A stretch of 14,573 bases of DNA from Chloroflexota bacterium (GTDB lineage: Bacteria > Chloroflexota > Anaerolineae > Anaerolineales > UBA4823), in the NCBI GenBank assembly GCA_017860725.1, contig JAGDMX010000029.1, positions 1 through 14,573 of the forward strand. The letters run 5' to 3'. Below, piece after piece: positions 1 through 8,265 of the stretch (positions within the stretch are counted from its first letter, which is position 1; each line of letters opens with the position of its first letter). A program made the translations under genes and the position numbers. The notes beneath the pieces were generated by a model, which was given only the letters and a program-made list of their open reading frames with translations, was not told where the DNA came from and searched no databases.

Positions 1-326
1 TGCCCAGCCCCATCATACACAAATCCCGAGCCTTCTCCAACTGGTGTGAAGAGATTACCCTCGCGGGCATAGATGAGGATGTTGACCACCGAAGGATTGA
101 CCCGCTCATATAGATTGATGTAAAGCTGGTCAGTTTCGCTATCCACGATGATGGGTGGTTCTTGTACCGCTGGTACAACCAAGGGGGTTGCGACAGATTC
201 AATCACCTTGGCCGGTTGTGGAGCAGGAGTCGGCGTGCTGCGCGGCACGAATAGACTGCAGGCCATTGCCAGAACAGGAAATATTAACACTAAGATCGAT
301 AAGGTAAGACCATTCTTTTTCGGCAT
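1..326 (-). CDS. HtrA/DegP-like serine protease, predicted lipoprotein (N-terminal part only, runs off left edge)
   Basis: Reading from ATG at 326, the frame stays open for 108 codons to the window edge, so only the N-terminus is present. Residues 1-22 form a secretion signal: basic KK at 3-4, a hydrophobic stretch from about 7 to 20, then LAMAC with Cys23 as the likely lipidated residue. A Pro/Thr/Val-rich linker follows (about 29-60). Residues 70-84 (YINLYERVNPSVVNI) and 98-104 (GEGSGFV) match the opening of the trypsin-like domain in the HtrA/DegP/DegS family, which degrades misfolded envelope proteins. The His, Asp and Ser catalytic residues would lie beyond the edge, so activity and any PDZ domain cannot be judged. 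A GGAGAAGG ribosome site (332-339) sits 5 bases before the ATG. The gap of 159 bases after the SNF2 gene suggests it may have its own promoter. The lipobox has Ala rather than Leu at -3, so lipidation is likely but not certain. Confidence 0.75.
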   Translation of the reverse strand, partial: MPKKNGLTLSILVLIFPVLAMACSLFVPRSTPTPAPQPAKVIESVATPLVVPAVQEPPIIVDSETDQLYINLYERVNPSVVNILIYAREGNLFTPVGEGSGFVYDGAG

Positions 327-485
327 TAAAACCTTCTCCGTGGTGAATTAGCACCTTTTGGTTTCTCTGATGTCGCTAGTTCAAAAATCTTGACTGCTTT
401 CATACGATTTATGAGTATATCCCCCGATTGTGAGATAATCCTGAATATTAGATAAATGCTCCCATAGGCAAAGGGCCGCCAGGCG
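327..485 (-). other. 159-base intergenic region upstream of the HtrA-like gene
   Basis: This is the second largest gap in the window. On the minus strand it contains TATACT (414-419) that resembles a -10 box, but no good -35 hexamer lies 16-18 bases upstream, so no promoter is called. A small stem GGTG/CACC with a 6-base loop occupies 342-355, just ahead of the ribosome site. No T-rich hairpin follows the SNF2 stop codon, so read-through from the upstream operon is possible. Confidence 0.4.
332..339 (-). promoter_or_regulatory. Ribosome binding site of the HtrA-like gene
   Basis: GGAGAAGG on the minus strand, 5 bases upstream of the ATG at 326. It supports that ATG as the start of the edge-truncated lipoprotein gene. 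Confidence 0.6.
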
Positions 486-3400
486 TCATTTCCCGAATAA
501 ATCGACAAGATCCTCGCTGGTCAGTGATTTGAAAAAACTGCTATCGGTGACGATAATTTGATCTACCAGCTCCTGCTTGCGCTGTTGCAGGAGTACAATT
601 TTCTCTTCAACCGTATCGCGGGTAATCAGCTTAAAGACAAAAACAGGCTTGTCCTGACCGATGCGGTGGGTCCGGTCGCTGGCCTGCATCTCCACAGCCG
701 GGTTCCACCAAGGATCGATGTGAATCACATAGTCGGCCGCGGTCAGATTCAAGCCTTTACCGCCCGCTTTCAGGCTGATCAAGAAAAAGGGCAGTTTTGG
801 GTCATTCTGGAAAAGATCGACCTGCCCCTGGCGATCCAGAGTGTGACCATCGAGATAGGCATAGGGGATCTTACGGTCATCCAGTGCGTGCCGTACCAGG
901 CGGAGCATTTGCACAAACTGTGAAAATACCAGCGCCTTATGCCCTTCTGCCAGCAAGGTTTCCAGAGTCTCTAGCAAGAGCTCAAATTTGCCGGACTCAC
1001 CCCGATATTTATCATCCACCAGCAAAGGATGGTTGGAAATTTGCCGCAAGCGCAGCAGGCCTTCCAAGATTTTCATCCGGTTCTGGCTGAGCTTGTCTTC
1101 ATCGAGCATCCCTAAAAGCATACCGCGATAATAATCTCGCATGCGGTGATAGATCTTTTGCTGAGCTGGCTGCATATCGGCGTATAAAATCCGCTCCGTG
1201 CGCGGCGGCAGCTCCGGGGCGACCTGATCTTTGGTGCGGCGCAAGATGAATGGGTAAACCAGTTTTCTTAACAGCCGGGCTGTATCCTCGTCTTTTTTAC
1301 TTTCGATTGGAGTGCCAAACTCGTCTCGAAAGTAATCCAGACTACCGAGCAAACCGGGGTTCAAGAACGCGAATTGCGACCAGAGTTCCACGGTGGAATT
1401 CTCTATCGGAGTACCGGTCATCACCAGGCGATGGTCGCCTTCCAACAGGCGCGCGGCTTTGGCAGTCTGTGAGACGGGATTTTTAATAGACTGTGACTCG
1501 TCCAAGATCACATAGTGGAAACGATATTTCCGCAGCAGGATAATATCTCGCAGCATCACGCCGTAGGACGTGATCACCAGGTCGGCCTGCGAAAAGGCCT
1601 CCAGATCTTTGATGCGGTCGCTGTCGAAGTATTCCAACACTCGCAGACCGGGTGTGAAGCGAGCAGACTCTCGTTGCCAGTTCACCAGCAAGGACCTGGG
1701 AACAATTAACAGGCTGGCCTGGGAGGGTGGGGTGTAATCCGGTGCTTTTCGATAGATCGACTGCAAAAAGACCAACGCCTGGACGGTCTTCCCCAGCCCC
1801 ATATCATCTGCCAGGCAGCCACCGAATTTGAAATCACGTAAAAAGTGCAGCCAATCAAAGCCGGCTTTTTGATACGGACGCAGCTCGCCGGTAAATTCCC
1901 AAGGCAAGGTTCTAGGGTTAATCCCAGCAAAACCATTTTCGGTCAGGCGGCGGAGCTGCCGGCGGGCAACATCGAAACCGTCGTCCGTCTGTACCTGGTC
2001 GACTTGTGCGATGAGCTGGTCGAGGTAACTGAGCTGGTAGCGGTTGAGTCGCAAGCCGTCCTGTGTCTCGTCGCCTAAGGCGAAAAGATGTTTGTAGCGT
2101 TCCACCCACTCTGCTGGGATTTCCCCGATGGTGCCATCCGCCAGCTTGATATAGCGCTCATTTTTTCGGACTGCTCGCCGAAGTTCTTTCAACGGCACTT
2201 CCAACTCCCCGAAGGAGACCACCGCTTGGACATCGAACCAGTCGATGCCGGAGGAGATATTGAAGCTGATGCGAGGGGTATTGCGGTTGACGCGGGCCGT
2301 TTTTAGCTTTTCTTCCCCATAAATTTCAAAGCCGTCTTTAGCCAGGTGAGGTACTTTGTGCAACAAAAAATCAATCGGGTGCTGGCGGGCGCGCAGGTAT
2401 AACTTCCCGGGGGTGCGGTTGGCCGCGCCGCGTTTTAATCCGTAGCTGCTCGAGCTGGCGGTAGTAAAACGCTCAGCTTCAATTTCGGGCTGGCGCTGCA
2501 GGCGTACCAGCGTCCATGAGTCGGGTTTGCGCTGCAGTACTTGCTCTGGCAGCCTGGGATCGTAGCGAAGCTCATATTCGCCGTAGCCAAAGCGAAGCTC
2601 GGCCGCAATCTCACCCTCCTCTTCCCCAAGATAAATTCTAGGCACAGGGTTCCCGCCCTGGTCTTCCCATGAAATTACATCACCTTCCAATGCGATCTTT
2701 TCGGCCAGGTCAAGCAGATGCCGGTTTCGGAATTCTAGCTCGTCCTTGGGTGGGATGGTGATCGTCGGTGTCTCGATCAGGCTGTATAGCAGATCAGGTG
2801 AAATTGAGCCGTCGACTTGAAACAGGTAATGCTCTACGATCAGCCACAGGGGTGATAACCACACGACCCGGATGGGGTTATCTGGGTCAGACTCCTGGAG
2901 AGGGATATTCAGGTCTCCGACCGCGATTCTGCTGGTCAGGTGCAGCCCCTGGACATCCCGATCTAACCGCAGACGCAAACTCCCCTGGTTTTCAAGGATT
3001 GCCAGACGTTTCTGCAGGGGTTGATATGGGTCACCCAGGAATAACGGGCTTTGGGTACGCGCCAGGATCGTCAGGTACTCAGGTTGAGGGGCAGTGGTAT
3101 TGTAGTATGAGTAAGACCGTGCTCGTTCTAACATGACATTGGCGAAGAACACGCTCTCCGGGGTACAGTTGACACACGCTTGTGGATTGAGTGCGTTGTA
3201 GGGAGAGCGTAAGGGAAGCTCGTGCTTCCCAATGGCTTCCAACACGCCGTCAAACTCGGGGTGGTCAATCAGTTGCGGATCCTGGCGTAATTCGGCAGGG
3301 AGAGCGTTGACCGGGAGCGTATAAACGCTCAGGCTCCACGAGGAGATAGCAGGAATCTCCTGCAGGCTAAAGAACAGGAAATAAGGATTGGATTTCGTGC

Positions 3401-3758
3401 GTCGCGCGCCGGCCTGGGTGGCGGAGACAACCCCACCAAGTTGCTCACGCCACCGGGCCGGCTGGTTTTGGATCAGTTGGTTGCGGACTGCCAGGAATGC
3501 GGCAACATCATGCTCGCAGATAGCTCCACGGTTGGCGTACAGGCAGTCGCATTTAAGGTAGATAAATTTATCACCGACCTGGATTTCAACTTTATAGGGG
3601 TGCCTGTCCTGCACCGCACATTTGGCTACCTGTTGGGATAGCTGAGTGACGGATGCCTTTCCAGCCAGGTACAGCTCATGCCCTTTAGACATCAGATCGG
3701 AGCTGACAGATTTCTTTAATAACTCTTCGGAGAGCGTTTCTAAAGATATCCGCGGCAT
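486..3758 (-). CDS. SWIM zinc-finger SNF2-family DNA-dependent ATPase
   Basis: A 1090-residue cytoplasmic protein. An N-terminal SWIM finger (C70-x-C72, then C81-x-H83) suggests nucleic-acid or protein binding. Residues about 85-620 are a long accessory region that I cannot assign by motif; part may be the bacterial SNF2-associated domain. The SNF2 motor then follows: Q-motif region GELRPYQKAGFDWL (about 624-637), Walker A DDMGLGKT (651-658), Walker B box DESQ (753-756), motif III TGTP (781-784), second RecA lobe from about GHKALVFSQF (939), and motif VI QASDRTHRIGQ (1025-1035). All ATPase motifs look intact. Relatives are translocases acting in RNA polymerase recycling (RapA), repair or chromatin-like remodelling; the cellular role here is unknown. 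The ATG at 3758 lies 24 bases after the PLP gene's stop. The nearest ribosome site, AAGGGAGG (3773-3780), is 14 bases away, rather long, but an in-frame TGA just upstream rules out an earlier start. No restriction, methylase or other defence genes sit nearby. Confidence 0.9.
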   Translation of the reverse strand: MPRISLETLSEELLKKSVSSDLMSKGHELYLAGKASVTQLSQQVAKCAVQDRHPYKVEIQVGDKFIYLKCDCLYANRGAICEHDVAAFLAVRNQLIQNQPARWREQLGGVVSATQAGARRTKSNPYFLFFSLQEIPAISSWSLSVYTLPVNALPAELRQDPQLIDHPEFDGVLEAIGKHELPLRSPYNALNPQACVNCTPESVFFANVMLERARSYSYYNTTAPQPEYLTILARTQSPLFLGDPYQPLQKRLAILENQGSLRLRLDRDVQGLHLTSRIAVGDLNIPLQESDPDNPIRVVWLSPLWLIVEHYLFQVDGSISPDLLYSLIETPTITIPPKDELEFRNRHLLDLAEKIALEGDVISWEDQGGNPVPRIYLGEEEGEIAAELRFGYGEYELRYDPRLPEQVLQRKPDSWTLVRLQRQPEIEAERFTTASSSSYGLKRGAANRTPGKLYLRARQHPIDFLLHKVPHLAKDGFEIYGEEKLKTARVNRNTPRISFNISSGIDWFDVQAVVSFGELEVPLKELRRAVRKNERYIKLADGTIGEIPAEWVERYKHLFALGDETQDGLRLNRYQLSYLDQLIAQVDQVQTDDGFDVARRQLRRLTENGFAGINPRTLPWEFTGELRPYQKAGFDWLHFLRDFKFGGCLADDMGLGKTVQALVFLQSIYRKAPDYTPPSQASLLIVPRSLLVNWQRESARFTPGLRVLEYFDSDRIKDLEAFSQADLVITSYGVMLRDIILLRKYRFHYVILDESQSIKNPVSQTAKAARLLEGDHRLVMTGTPIENSTVELWSQFAFLNPGLLGSLDYFRDEFGTPIESKKDEDTARLLRKLVYPFILRRTKDQVAPELPPRTERILYADMQPAQQKIYHRMRDYYRGMLLGMLDEDKLSQNRMKILEGLLRLRQISNHPLLVDDKYRGESGKFELLLETLETLLAEGHKALVFSQFVQMLRLVRHALDDRKIPYAYLDGHTLDRQGQVDLFQNDPKLPFFLISLKAGGKGLNLTAADYVIHIDPWWNPAVEMQASDRTHRIGQDKPVFVFKLITRDTVEEKIVLLQQRKQELVDQIIVTDSSFFKSLTSEDLVDLFGK

Positions 3759-3782
3759 GAAAGCTGGTCATCCCTCCCTTGG

Positions 3783-5252
3783 CTACCCGATCAGCCCGAC
3801 ATCGTGGTTAAATTCCTCGATCAAGGCATCGATCTCGGCCGTCTGCTTTTGAACTGCGCTCCAGTAGTCCCGGCGATACCACATGTCCTGGATCTCTTCA
3901 TAGGTTTTACCCTGTTGTTCCACCCAGGTGAAGTATTTCAAATTGTGGACTCGACGGCGGTCGGCGTAGGTAAGCTCGATCATATGATCGGTGGATTCAC
4001 CCATCAGGTAGCGGGCAAAGTGCGCGGCGGCATCCAGCTCGCTGTAGGCGCCAAACTCGGCATGCATCTCGTGCAGCCGGCTGGCGTAGAGCTCCATCGA
4101 ATCGGTCAGCACTGTCAATACGATATCGTTCTCGCTTAATTCATAGTACTTGGCAAATTTTATAGCGGAAAGCACATTGGAGATGCCCGAAAAACCGAGC
4201 AGGTCAAGCTGTTCTACCACGTTTTCGGGGACACCCTTGCTGGCCAGGAAGCTACGACCAACCGGCTCGTTGAACAGGCGGGCGAGATTTACCACGGCAT
4301 TATCGTCAATGGCGACGACGATGTCGGTGTTCTTTGTATTGTGTATCCAGGGGACATGTTTGTCGCCAATGCCTTCGATGCGGTGCGAGCCGAAGCCGTT
4401 TTCCAGCAAGGTGGGGCATTGCAGCGCCTCGCTGGCGACGATCTTGCTGTGAGGGAAGATCTGTTTCATGTAATCCCCACTGGCAATTGTCCCGGCCGAG
4501 CCGGTTGCGGAGGTCATGCCGCGATATTCATCGTGGGGACCCATCACCTGCTGCAGAACTTCCTCCATGGCATGCCCGGTGACTTCATAATGCCACAGGT
4601 AGTTGCCAAATTCATCGAACTGGTTGAAGATCATCAAGTCCTGGCCGGAGCGGCGCAGCTCCCAGCATTTGTCAAAGATCTCTTTTACATTCGACTCACT
4701 GCCAGGCGTGGCGATAACCTCGCCGGCGATCTTTGCCAGCCATTCGAATCTCTCCCGGCTCATCCCTTCGGGCAGGATGGCAATTGAATCGCACGCCAGC
4801 AGCGCCGAGTCGTAGGCACCGCCGCGGCAGTAATTACCGGTCGATGGCCAGACTGCTTTTTGCGTGGTTGGGTCGAACTGACCGGTGACCAGTCGTGGAA
4901 CCAGGCAGCTAAACGCCGCACCGACTTTATGGGCGCCAGTGGGGAACCATTTGCCCACCAGGGCGATAATCCGGGCGGGAGTGCCGGTCAGGCTGGCCGG
5001 AAACTCGATGAAGTTCACGCCGCCGTAGCCACCGCCGAAAGGCACCGGCTGGTTGTGCCAGTTAATGCGAAACAGGTTCAGCGGATTGACATCCCAGAGC
5101 CCGACGTTTGCCAGGCGTTCTTTAATTTTTGCAGGAATCAGAGCAGGGTTTTTCATCTGAGCATAGGTTGGGATGATGATGCCGCGCTCGCGCACGCGCT
5201 GAATGGCATGCATCCGGCGATCTTTCTCAATGGTTAGGTCAATAGTGGTCAA
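3783..5252 (-). CDS. Fold-type II PLP-dependent enzyme, cysteine-synthase/tryptophan-synthase-beta superfamily, function unassigned
   Basis: A 489-residue cytoplasmic enzyme. The likely Schiff-base lysine is K109 in TGAHKVGA (105-112). STGN at 137-140 is the substrate-carboxylate loop seen in cysteine synthase and threonine synthase. The Ser/Gly/Thr-rich TSATGSAGTIASG (247-259) fits the PLP phosphate-binding loop, and RIEGIGDKHVP (291-301) recalls the conserved stretch of cysteine synthases. The protein is much longer than O-acetylserine sulfhydrylase (about 310 residues) and lacks overall similarity that would justify calling it TrpB, so beta-replacement or beta-elimination on an amino acid is the most I infer. 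The start is TTG at 5252, supported by AAAGGA (5261-5266) 8 bases upstream; the first in-frame ATG is codon 14 and has no such site. It lies between a glycosyltransferase (25 bases) and the SNF2 gene (24 bases). A second fold-type II enzyme, ThrC, is two genes upstream. Confidence 0.8.
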   Translation of the reverse strand: MTTIDLTIEKDRRMHAIQRVRERGIIIPTYAQMKNPALIPAKIKERLANVGLWDVNPLNLFRINWHNQPVPFGGGYGGVNFIEFPASLTGTPARIIALVGKWFPTGAHKVGAAFSCLVPRLVTGQFDPTTQKAVWPSTGNYCRGGAYDSALLACDSIAILPEGMSRERFEWLAKIAGEVIATPGSESNVKEIFDKCWELRRSGQDLMIFNQFDEFGNYLWHYEVTGHAMEEVLQQVMGPHDEYRGMTSATGSAGTIASGDYMKQIFPHSKIVASEALQCPTLLENGFGSHRIEGIGDKHVPWIHNTKNTDIVVAIDDNAVVNLARLFNEPVGRSFLASKGVPENVVEQLDLLGFSGISNVLSAIKFAKYYELSENDIVLTVLTDSMELYASRLHEMHAEFGAYSELDAAAHFARYLMGESTDHMIELTYADRRRVHNLKYFTWVEQQGKTYEEIQDMWYRRDYWSAVQKQTAEIDALIEEFNHDVGLIG

Positions 5253-5260
5253 AGCAAAAA

Positions 5261-5266
5261 TCCTTT
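5261..5266 (-). promoter_or_regulatory. Ribosome binding site deciding the TTG start of the PLP enzyme
   Basis: AAAGGA on the minus strand, 8 bases before TTG at 5252. The only nearby in-frame ATG (codon 14) has no comparable site at the right distance, so TTG is preferred. Confidence 0.6.
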
Positions 5267-5277
5267 CGTGGTGATAG

Positions 5278-6219
5278 TTATTTTTGGAAATCTTCCGGAC
5301 TTTCTCTCACGATATATAAGGGGCGTCCTTTAGCTTCTTCGAATAAGCGACCAATGTACTCACCCAGGATGCCCAGGGAGATGAGCTGAACGCCACCCAG
5401 GAAGAGCACAGCGATCAAAGTGGTTGCCTGCCCGAAGAAAGCCTGAGAGCCGGTTAACCGCAGGATGACTACCACTGGGATCGCCAGGATGCTGATCCCT
5501 GCCGAAAGAAAGCCGATATAGGTCGCCAGTTGCAAAGGGAAGTACGAAAAGCTGGTAATGGCATCACTGGCAAAGCGGGTCATCTTACGCAGAGGATATT
5601 TGGTCTCTCCGGTAAAGCGAGCGGCACGTTTATAGGGCACGCCAATCTGGCGAAAACCGACCCAGACCGACATGCCGCGCAAGAAGCGATGGTGCTCGCG
5701 CATCTGGTTGAGCACGTTGACTACTTTGCGGTCGATCAGGCGAAAGTCCCCGGTATCCAGAGGGATATCGACCTCGGTAATCTTGTAGATGACTCGATAA
5801 AAGAGCTTGGCGGTGAACAGCTTGAACCAGGTCTCGCCTTCGCGCTCGGCGCGCACCGCATAGACGACTTCATATCCCTCACGCCATCTGGCGATCAAAT
5901 CCGGGATGACTTCCGGCGGGTCCTGCAAGTCCGAGTCGATCATCACCACGGCTTGACCACGGCTGAAATCCAGGCCGGCAGTGACCGCCACCTGGTGTCC
6001 GAAGTTGCGGGCGAAGATCACCGGGCGAACGTGGGGATCGTTCTGAGCGAGCTGGCGAATGATATCGGTTGAGCCGTCGCTGGAGCCGTCGTCCACGAAG
6101 ATGACTTCCCACTCTTCACCGACGGCGTTCATCGTCTCGCTGACCCGGCGATACAGCTCGGATATATTGCCAGACTCGTTATAAATTGGTGCAATGACAG
6201 AAAAAACGGGAATGGCCAT
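5278..6219 (-). CDS. Family 2 glycosyltransferase, polyprenyl-phosphate hexose synthase type (GtrB/DPM1-like)
   Basis: A 313-residue membrane-anchored GT2 enzyme. The catalytic GT-A domain covers about 6-220. PIYNE (11-15) opens the nucleotide-binding fold, DDGSSDGST (43-51) contacts UDP or GDP, and DSDLQDPP (95-102) contains the D95-x-D97 metal site. GETKYPLRKM (204-213) is the conserved basic stretch of GtrB/ArnC/DPM1-like enzymes. Two hydrophobic segments follow, about 230-254 and 265-288, the usual two-helix anchor. The family moves a sugar from a nucleotide sugar to undecaprenyl or dolichyl phosphate on the cytoplasmic face, for later use in lipid or glycan modification; the sugar cannot be read from sequence. 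The ATG at 6219 is 7 bases after the thrC stop and has only a weak ribosome site, so translational coupling is likely. No flippase or second transferase gene lies in the window. Confidence 0.88.
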   Translation of the reverse strand: MAIPVFSVIAPIYNESGNISELYRRVSETMNAVGEEWEVIFVDDGSSDGSTDIIRQLAQNDPHVRPVIFARNFGHQVAVTAGLDFSRGQAVVMIDSDLQDPPEVIPDLIARWREGYEVVYAVRAEREGETWFKLFTAKLFYRVIYKITEVDIPLDTGDFRLIDRKVVNVLNQMREHHRFLRGMSVWVGFRQIGVPYKRAARFTGETKYPLRKMTRFASDAITSFSYFPLQLATYIGFLSAGISILAIPVVVILRLTGSQAFFGQATTLIAVLFLGGVQLISLGILGEYIGRLFEEAKGRPLYIVRESPEDFQK

Positions 6220-6226
6220 AGCAGCG

Positions 6227-7471
6227 CTATTTTATCACTCTCTTGACGGCGGCCAGTGTCGGTTCGATCACCGGCGCTTCCCTCACGGCCTGCATAGCTG
6301 CTCGTACATCTTTCAGCCCGCTGCCGGTATTGATCACAACGACCGGATCGTCCGGCTGAACGAGACCCTGTTCTACAGCTTTAATCAGACCAGCATACGA
6401 AGTTGCCCCGGCCGGCTCGGCGAAGATGCCGGCTTTTCCCAGGGCGGCAATTGCGCCCAGGATTTCCTGGTCGCTCACCAGGACATAGGTCCCGCCGGTT
6501 TGCTTAGCCGCTCGTACTGCCCGTACCCCATCGCGCGGCAGATCGACCGAAATGCTATCGGCCAGGGTGTTGGCCGAGACGGGAATGATGGTTTCATGCC
6601 CGGCATGGAAGGCGTTGGCGATGGCAGCCGAGCCCTCGGCCTGCACGCCGAAAATGCGCGGCATACTCTCCAGCCAGCCTAAAGCAAACAGGTCTTTGAA
6701 ACCCTTGTGGATGCCGGAGATGATGTTCCCATCCCCCACGGAGACGAACACCGAGAGCGGCCGGGTGTATTTGCCCGCCGTGAAAACAACCTGTTCCCAG
6801 ATCTCGAATGCGGCGGTTTTCTTGCCCTCTGCGGTGATGGGGTTATAGCCGGTGTTGCGGCAGTACCATCCGAATTCCTGGGAGGCCTGGATGGTCAGGT
6901 CGAAGGCATCATCGTAGCTGCCATCGACCAGCAACACCTGGGCGTTGAAAACCAACAACTGGGCGACCTTGGCTGGTGGGGCGGTGCGAGGGGCGAAAAT
7001 GATGGCTTTTTGGCCGACGGCAGCCGACATACCCGCCAGTGCCGCTCCGGCGTTGCCGGTCGATGCGGTGACAACGACTTCAGCTCCGATCTGGCGCGCC
7101 CGGGCTACAACTACCGCGCTGGCGCGGTCCTTGAAGGACGCCGTCGGATTGCGGCTCTCATCTTTAATCCACAGGTTTTCCAGTCCCAGGGCAGCCTTTA
7201 GCAGCGGTGGGGAAAATAGGGGTGTCCAGCCGGCAGCGCGCAAGGGAGTGCCCAGACCGCCTGGGTCGGCGACCGGCAATAGAGACAGATAACGCCACAA
7301 GGATGGTTCGTTGCCGGCTGTGATCTTGGTGGGCGAAGTTGCCCGGCGGATGTTCTCATAATCCAGGATGACATCGAGGTTCCCACCATCGGCAGGGCAG
7401 GTGTATTGGACTTGCTCGGTGGTGTATTCCTGGTTGCACAGGGAGCAGCGATAGTGAAATTGAAGGTTCAT
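6227..7471 (-). CDS. thrC: Threonine synthase
   Basis: A 414-residue cytoplasmic PLP enzyme converting O-phosphohomoserine to threonine. An N-terminal rubredoxin-like knuckle has C9-x-x-C12 and C25, but the fourth position of the usual CPxC is Asp28 (CPADGG). The PLP lysine is K114 in ASFKDRA (111-117), a motif characteristic of threonine synthase. ASTGNAGAALAG (137-148) is the substrate loop, and NTGSG near the C-terminus contributes to phosphate binding. Length and layout match the shorter ThrC class with an N-terminal zinc-ribbon-like segment. The ATG at 7471 overlaps the stop of the upstream hydrolase gene by 4 bases (ATGA), and AGGAG (7476-7480) lies 4 bases before it, so translation is probably coupled. 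No other threonine-pathway gene (hom, thrB) is in the window. Confidence 0.9.
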   Translation of the reverse strand: MNLQFHYRCSLCNQEYTTEQVQYTCPADGGNLDVILDYENIRRATSPTKITAGNEPSLWRYLSLLPVADPGGLGTPLRAAGWTPLFSPPLLKAALGLENLWIKDESRNPTASFKDRASAVVVARARQIGAEVVVTASTGNAGAALAGMSAAVGQKAIIFAPRTAPPAKVAQLLVFNAQVLLVDGSYDDAFDLTIQASQEFGWYCRNTGYNPITAEGKKTAAFEIWEQVVFTAGKYTRPLSVFVSVGDGNIISGIHKGFKDLFALGWLESMPRIFGVQAEGSAAIANAFHAGHETIIPVSANTLADSISVDLPRDGVRAVRAAKQTGGTYVLVSDQEILGAIAALGKAGIFAEPAGATSYAGLIKAVEQGLVQPDDPVVVINTGSGLKDVRAAMQAVREAPVIEPTLAAVKRVIK

Positions 7472-8259
7472 AAAACTCCTGTTTTTAAGTTAGCGTAGAG
7501 CCCGAAATGGTCGGAGGGATATAAATTTGGGTGATTTGGTGCGGGCTTGTTTAAGATGATTTGGCAATCGCTCACTTGAATGCTTGGGTCGACAAAAATA
7601 TAATCCAGGGTGCCGCGCCAGAAAGGGTTAATATGCTGGGGGCGAAGATACACGAAATAGCTTCGTAAGGTGCGGAGCTGCGATAGCAATGAACGGGTAA
7701 GTGGGGTGGGGCAGGTGTATACCGGCTCAGTCCCGTGGATGTGCACATAAGCAGAACGATAACGCTGGTACATTTTCTGGATGGCCTGTGTATCCGGCGT
7801 GCCATTAAAATCGCCGCAGATCATCACCGGGTGATCTCCACGGAATTCATCCAACCAGGCCAATAGCCGCTCAACTTGTTGCAGGCGCGCCTGTGAATTG
7901 CCGGGCTGCCAGAATAAGTGCCCGTTAGCAAAGAATACAGTTTGGGCGCTATCCGTCACCTGGATACATTGCGCTACCCGCCCCTGGCCCAAGAGATCCA
8001 GGGTATCCTGGGCTTCAATTGGCAGGCGGCTCAAGATAGCGATCCCTTCCTTGTGCGAGTCTGGGCCGCGCTTCGGGCTGAGGTACAGATGATCAAAACC
8101 AAGCTGCCCGGCCAGCCAGGCGGCGTTATCGTTCACCAGGCTGACTTCCTGCAGGGCCACCAGGTCTGGCTGTACGTCAGCCAGACCCTGGACGAGAAGA
8201 GAACGTCTTGCCTCCCAATGCGAGAGGTCGTTCAAGATATTGATCGTGGCGACTCGCAG
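7468..8259 (-). CDS. Endonuclease/exonuclease/phosphatase (EEP) fold hydrolase, probable CTG start
   Basis: Taken from CTG at 8259 this is a 263-residue cytoplasmic protein starting (M)RVATINILND, which is how EEP domains normally begin. The metal-site residues are all visible: N7, E38 (LQEV), D150 and N152 (GDFN), the TLDYIFVD strand near the C-terminus, and S249-D250-H251 (SDHFG). The family hydrolyses phosphodiester or phosphomonoester bonds in nucleic acids, nucleotides or lipids; TLDYIF occurs in the CCR4/nocturnin-like branch, but this does not fix the substrate. The frame remains open far upstream inside the permease gene, but that part reads as an out-of-frame shadow. Between the permease stop and the domain there is no in-frame ATG, GTG or TTG. 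AAGGAAG (8266-8272) stands 6 bases before the CTG. TTG at 8235 would cut the first beta strand. It begins 11 bases after the permease stop and overlaps thrC by 4 bases. No signal peptide. Confidence 0.85.
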   Translation of the reverse strand: MRVATINILNDLSHWEARRSLLVQGLADVQPDLVALQEVSLVNDNAAWLAGQLGFDHLYLSPKRGPDSHKEGIAILSRLPIEAQDTLDLLGQGRVAQCIQVTDSAQTVFFANGHLFWQPGNSQARLQQVERLLAWLDEFRGDHPVMICGDFNGTPDTQAIQKMYQRYRSAYVHIHGTEPVYTCPTPLTRSLLSQLRTLRSYFVYLRPQHINPFWRGTLDYIFVDPSIQVSDCQIILNKPAPNHPNLYPSDHFGLYANLKTGVL

Positions 8260-8265
8260 GGTTGA

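Noticed and set aside
326..508. 60-residue minus-strand open frame ending TAATG on the HtrA-like start
   Set aside because: The stop/start overlap is suggestive, but the frame begins inside the SNF2 gene without a ribosome site, and its product looks like random sequence.
486..3758. SNF2 gene as part of an antiphage defence system
   Set aside because: No methylase, nuclease, phospholipase-D or other defence partner is adjacent; the neighbours are metabolic genes and a protease.
3783..5252. Assignment as tryptophan synthase beta (trpB)
   Set aside because: Only general fold-type II motifs match; STGN and the IEGIG stretch are closer to cysteine synthase, and no trp genes are nearby.
5530..6072. 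180-residue plus-strand open frame
   Set aside because: It is antisense to a well-supported glycosyltransferase; many similar plus-strand frames occur opposite every gene here, as expected from codon bias at this GC content.
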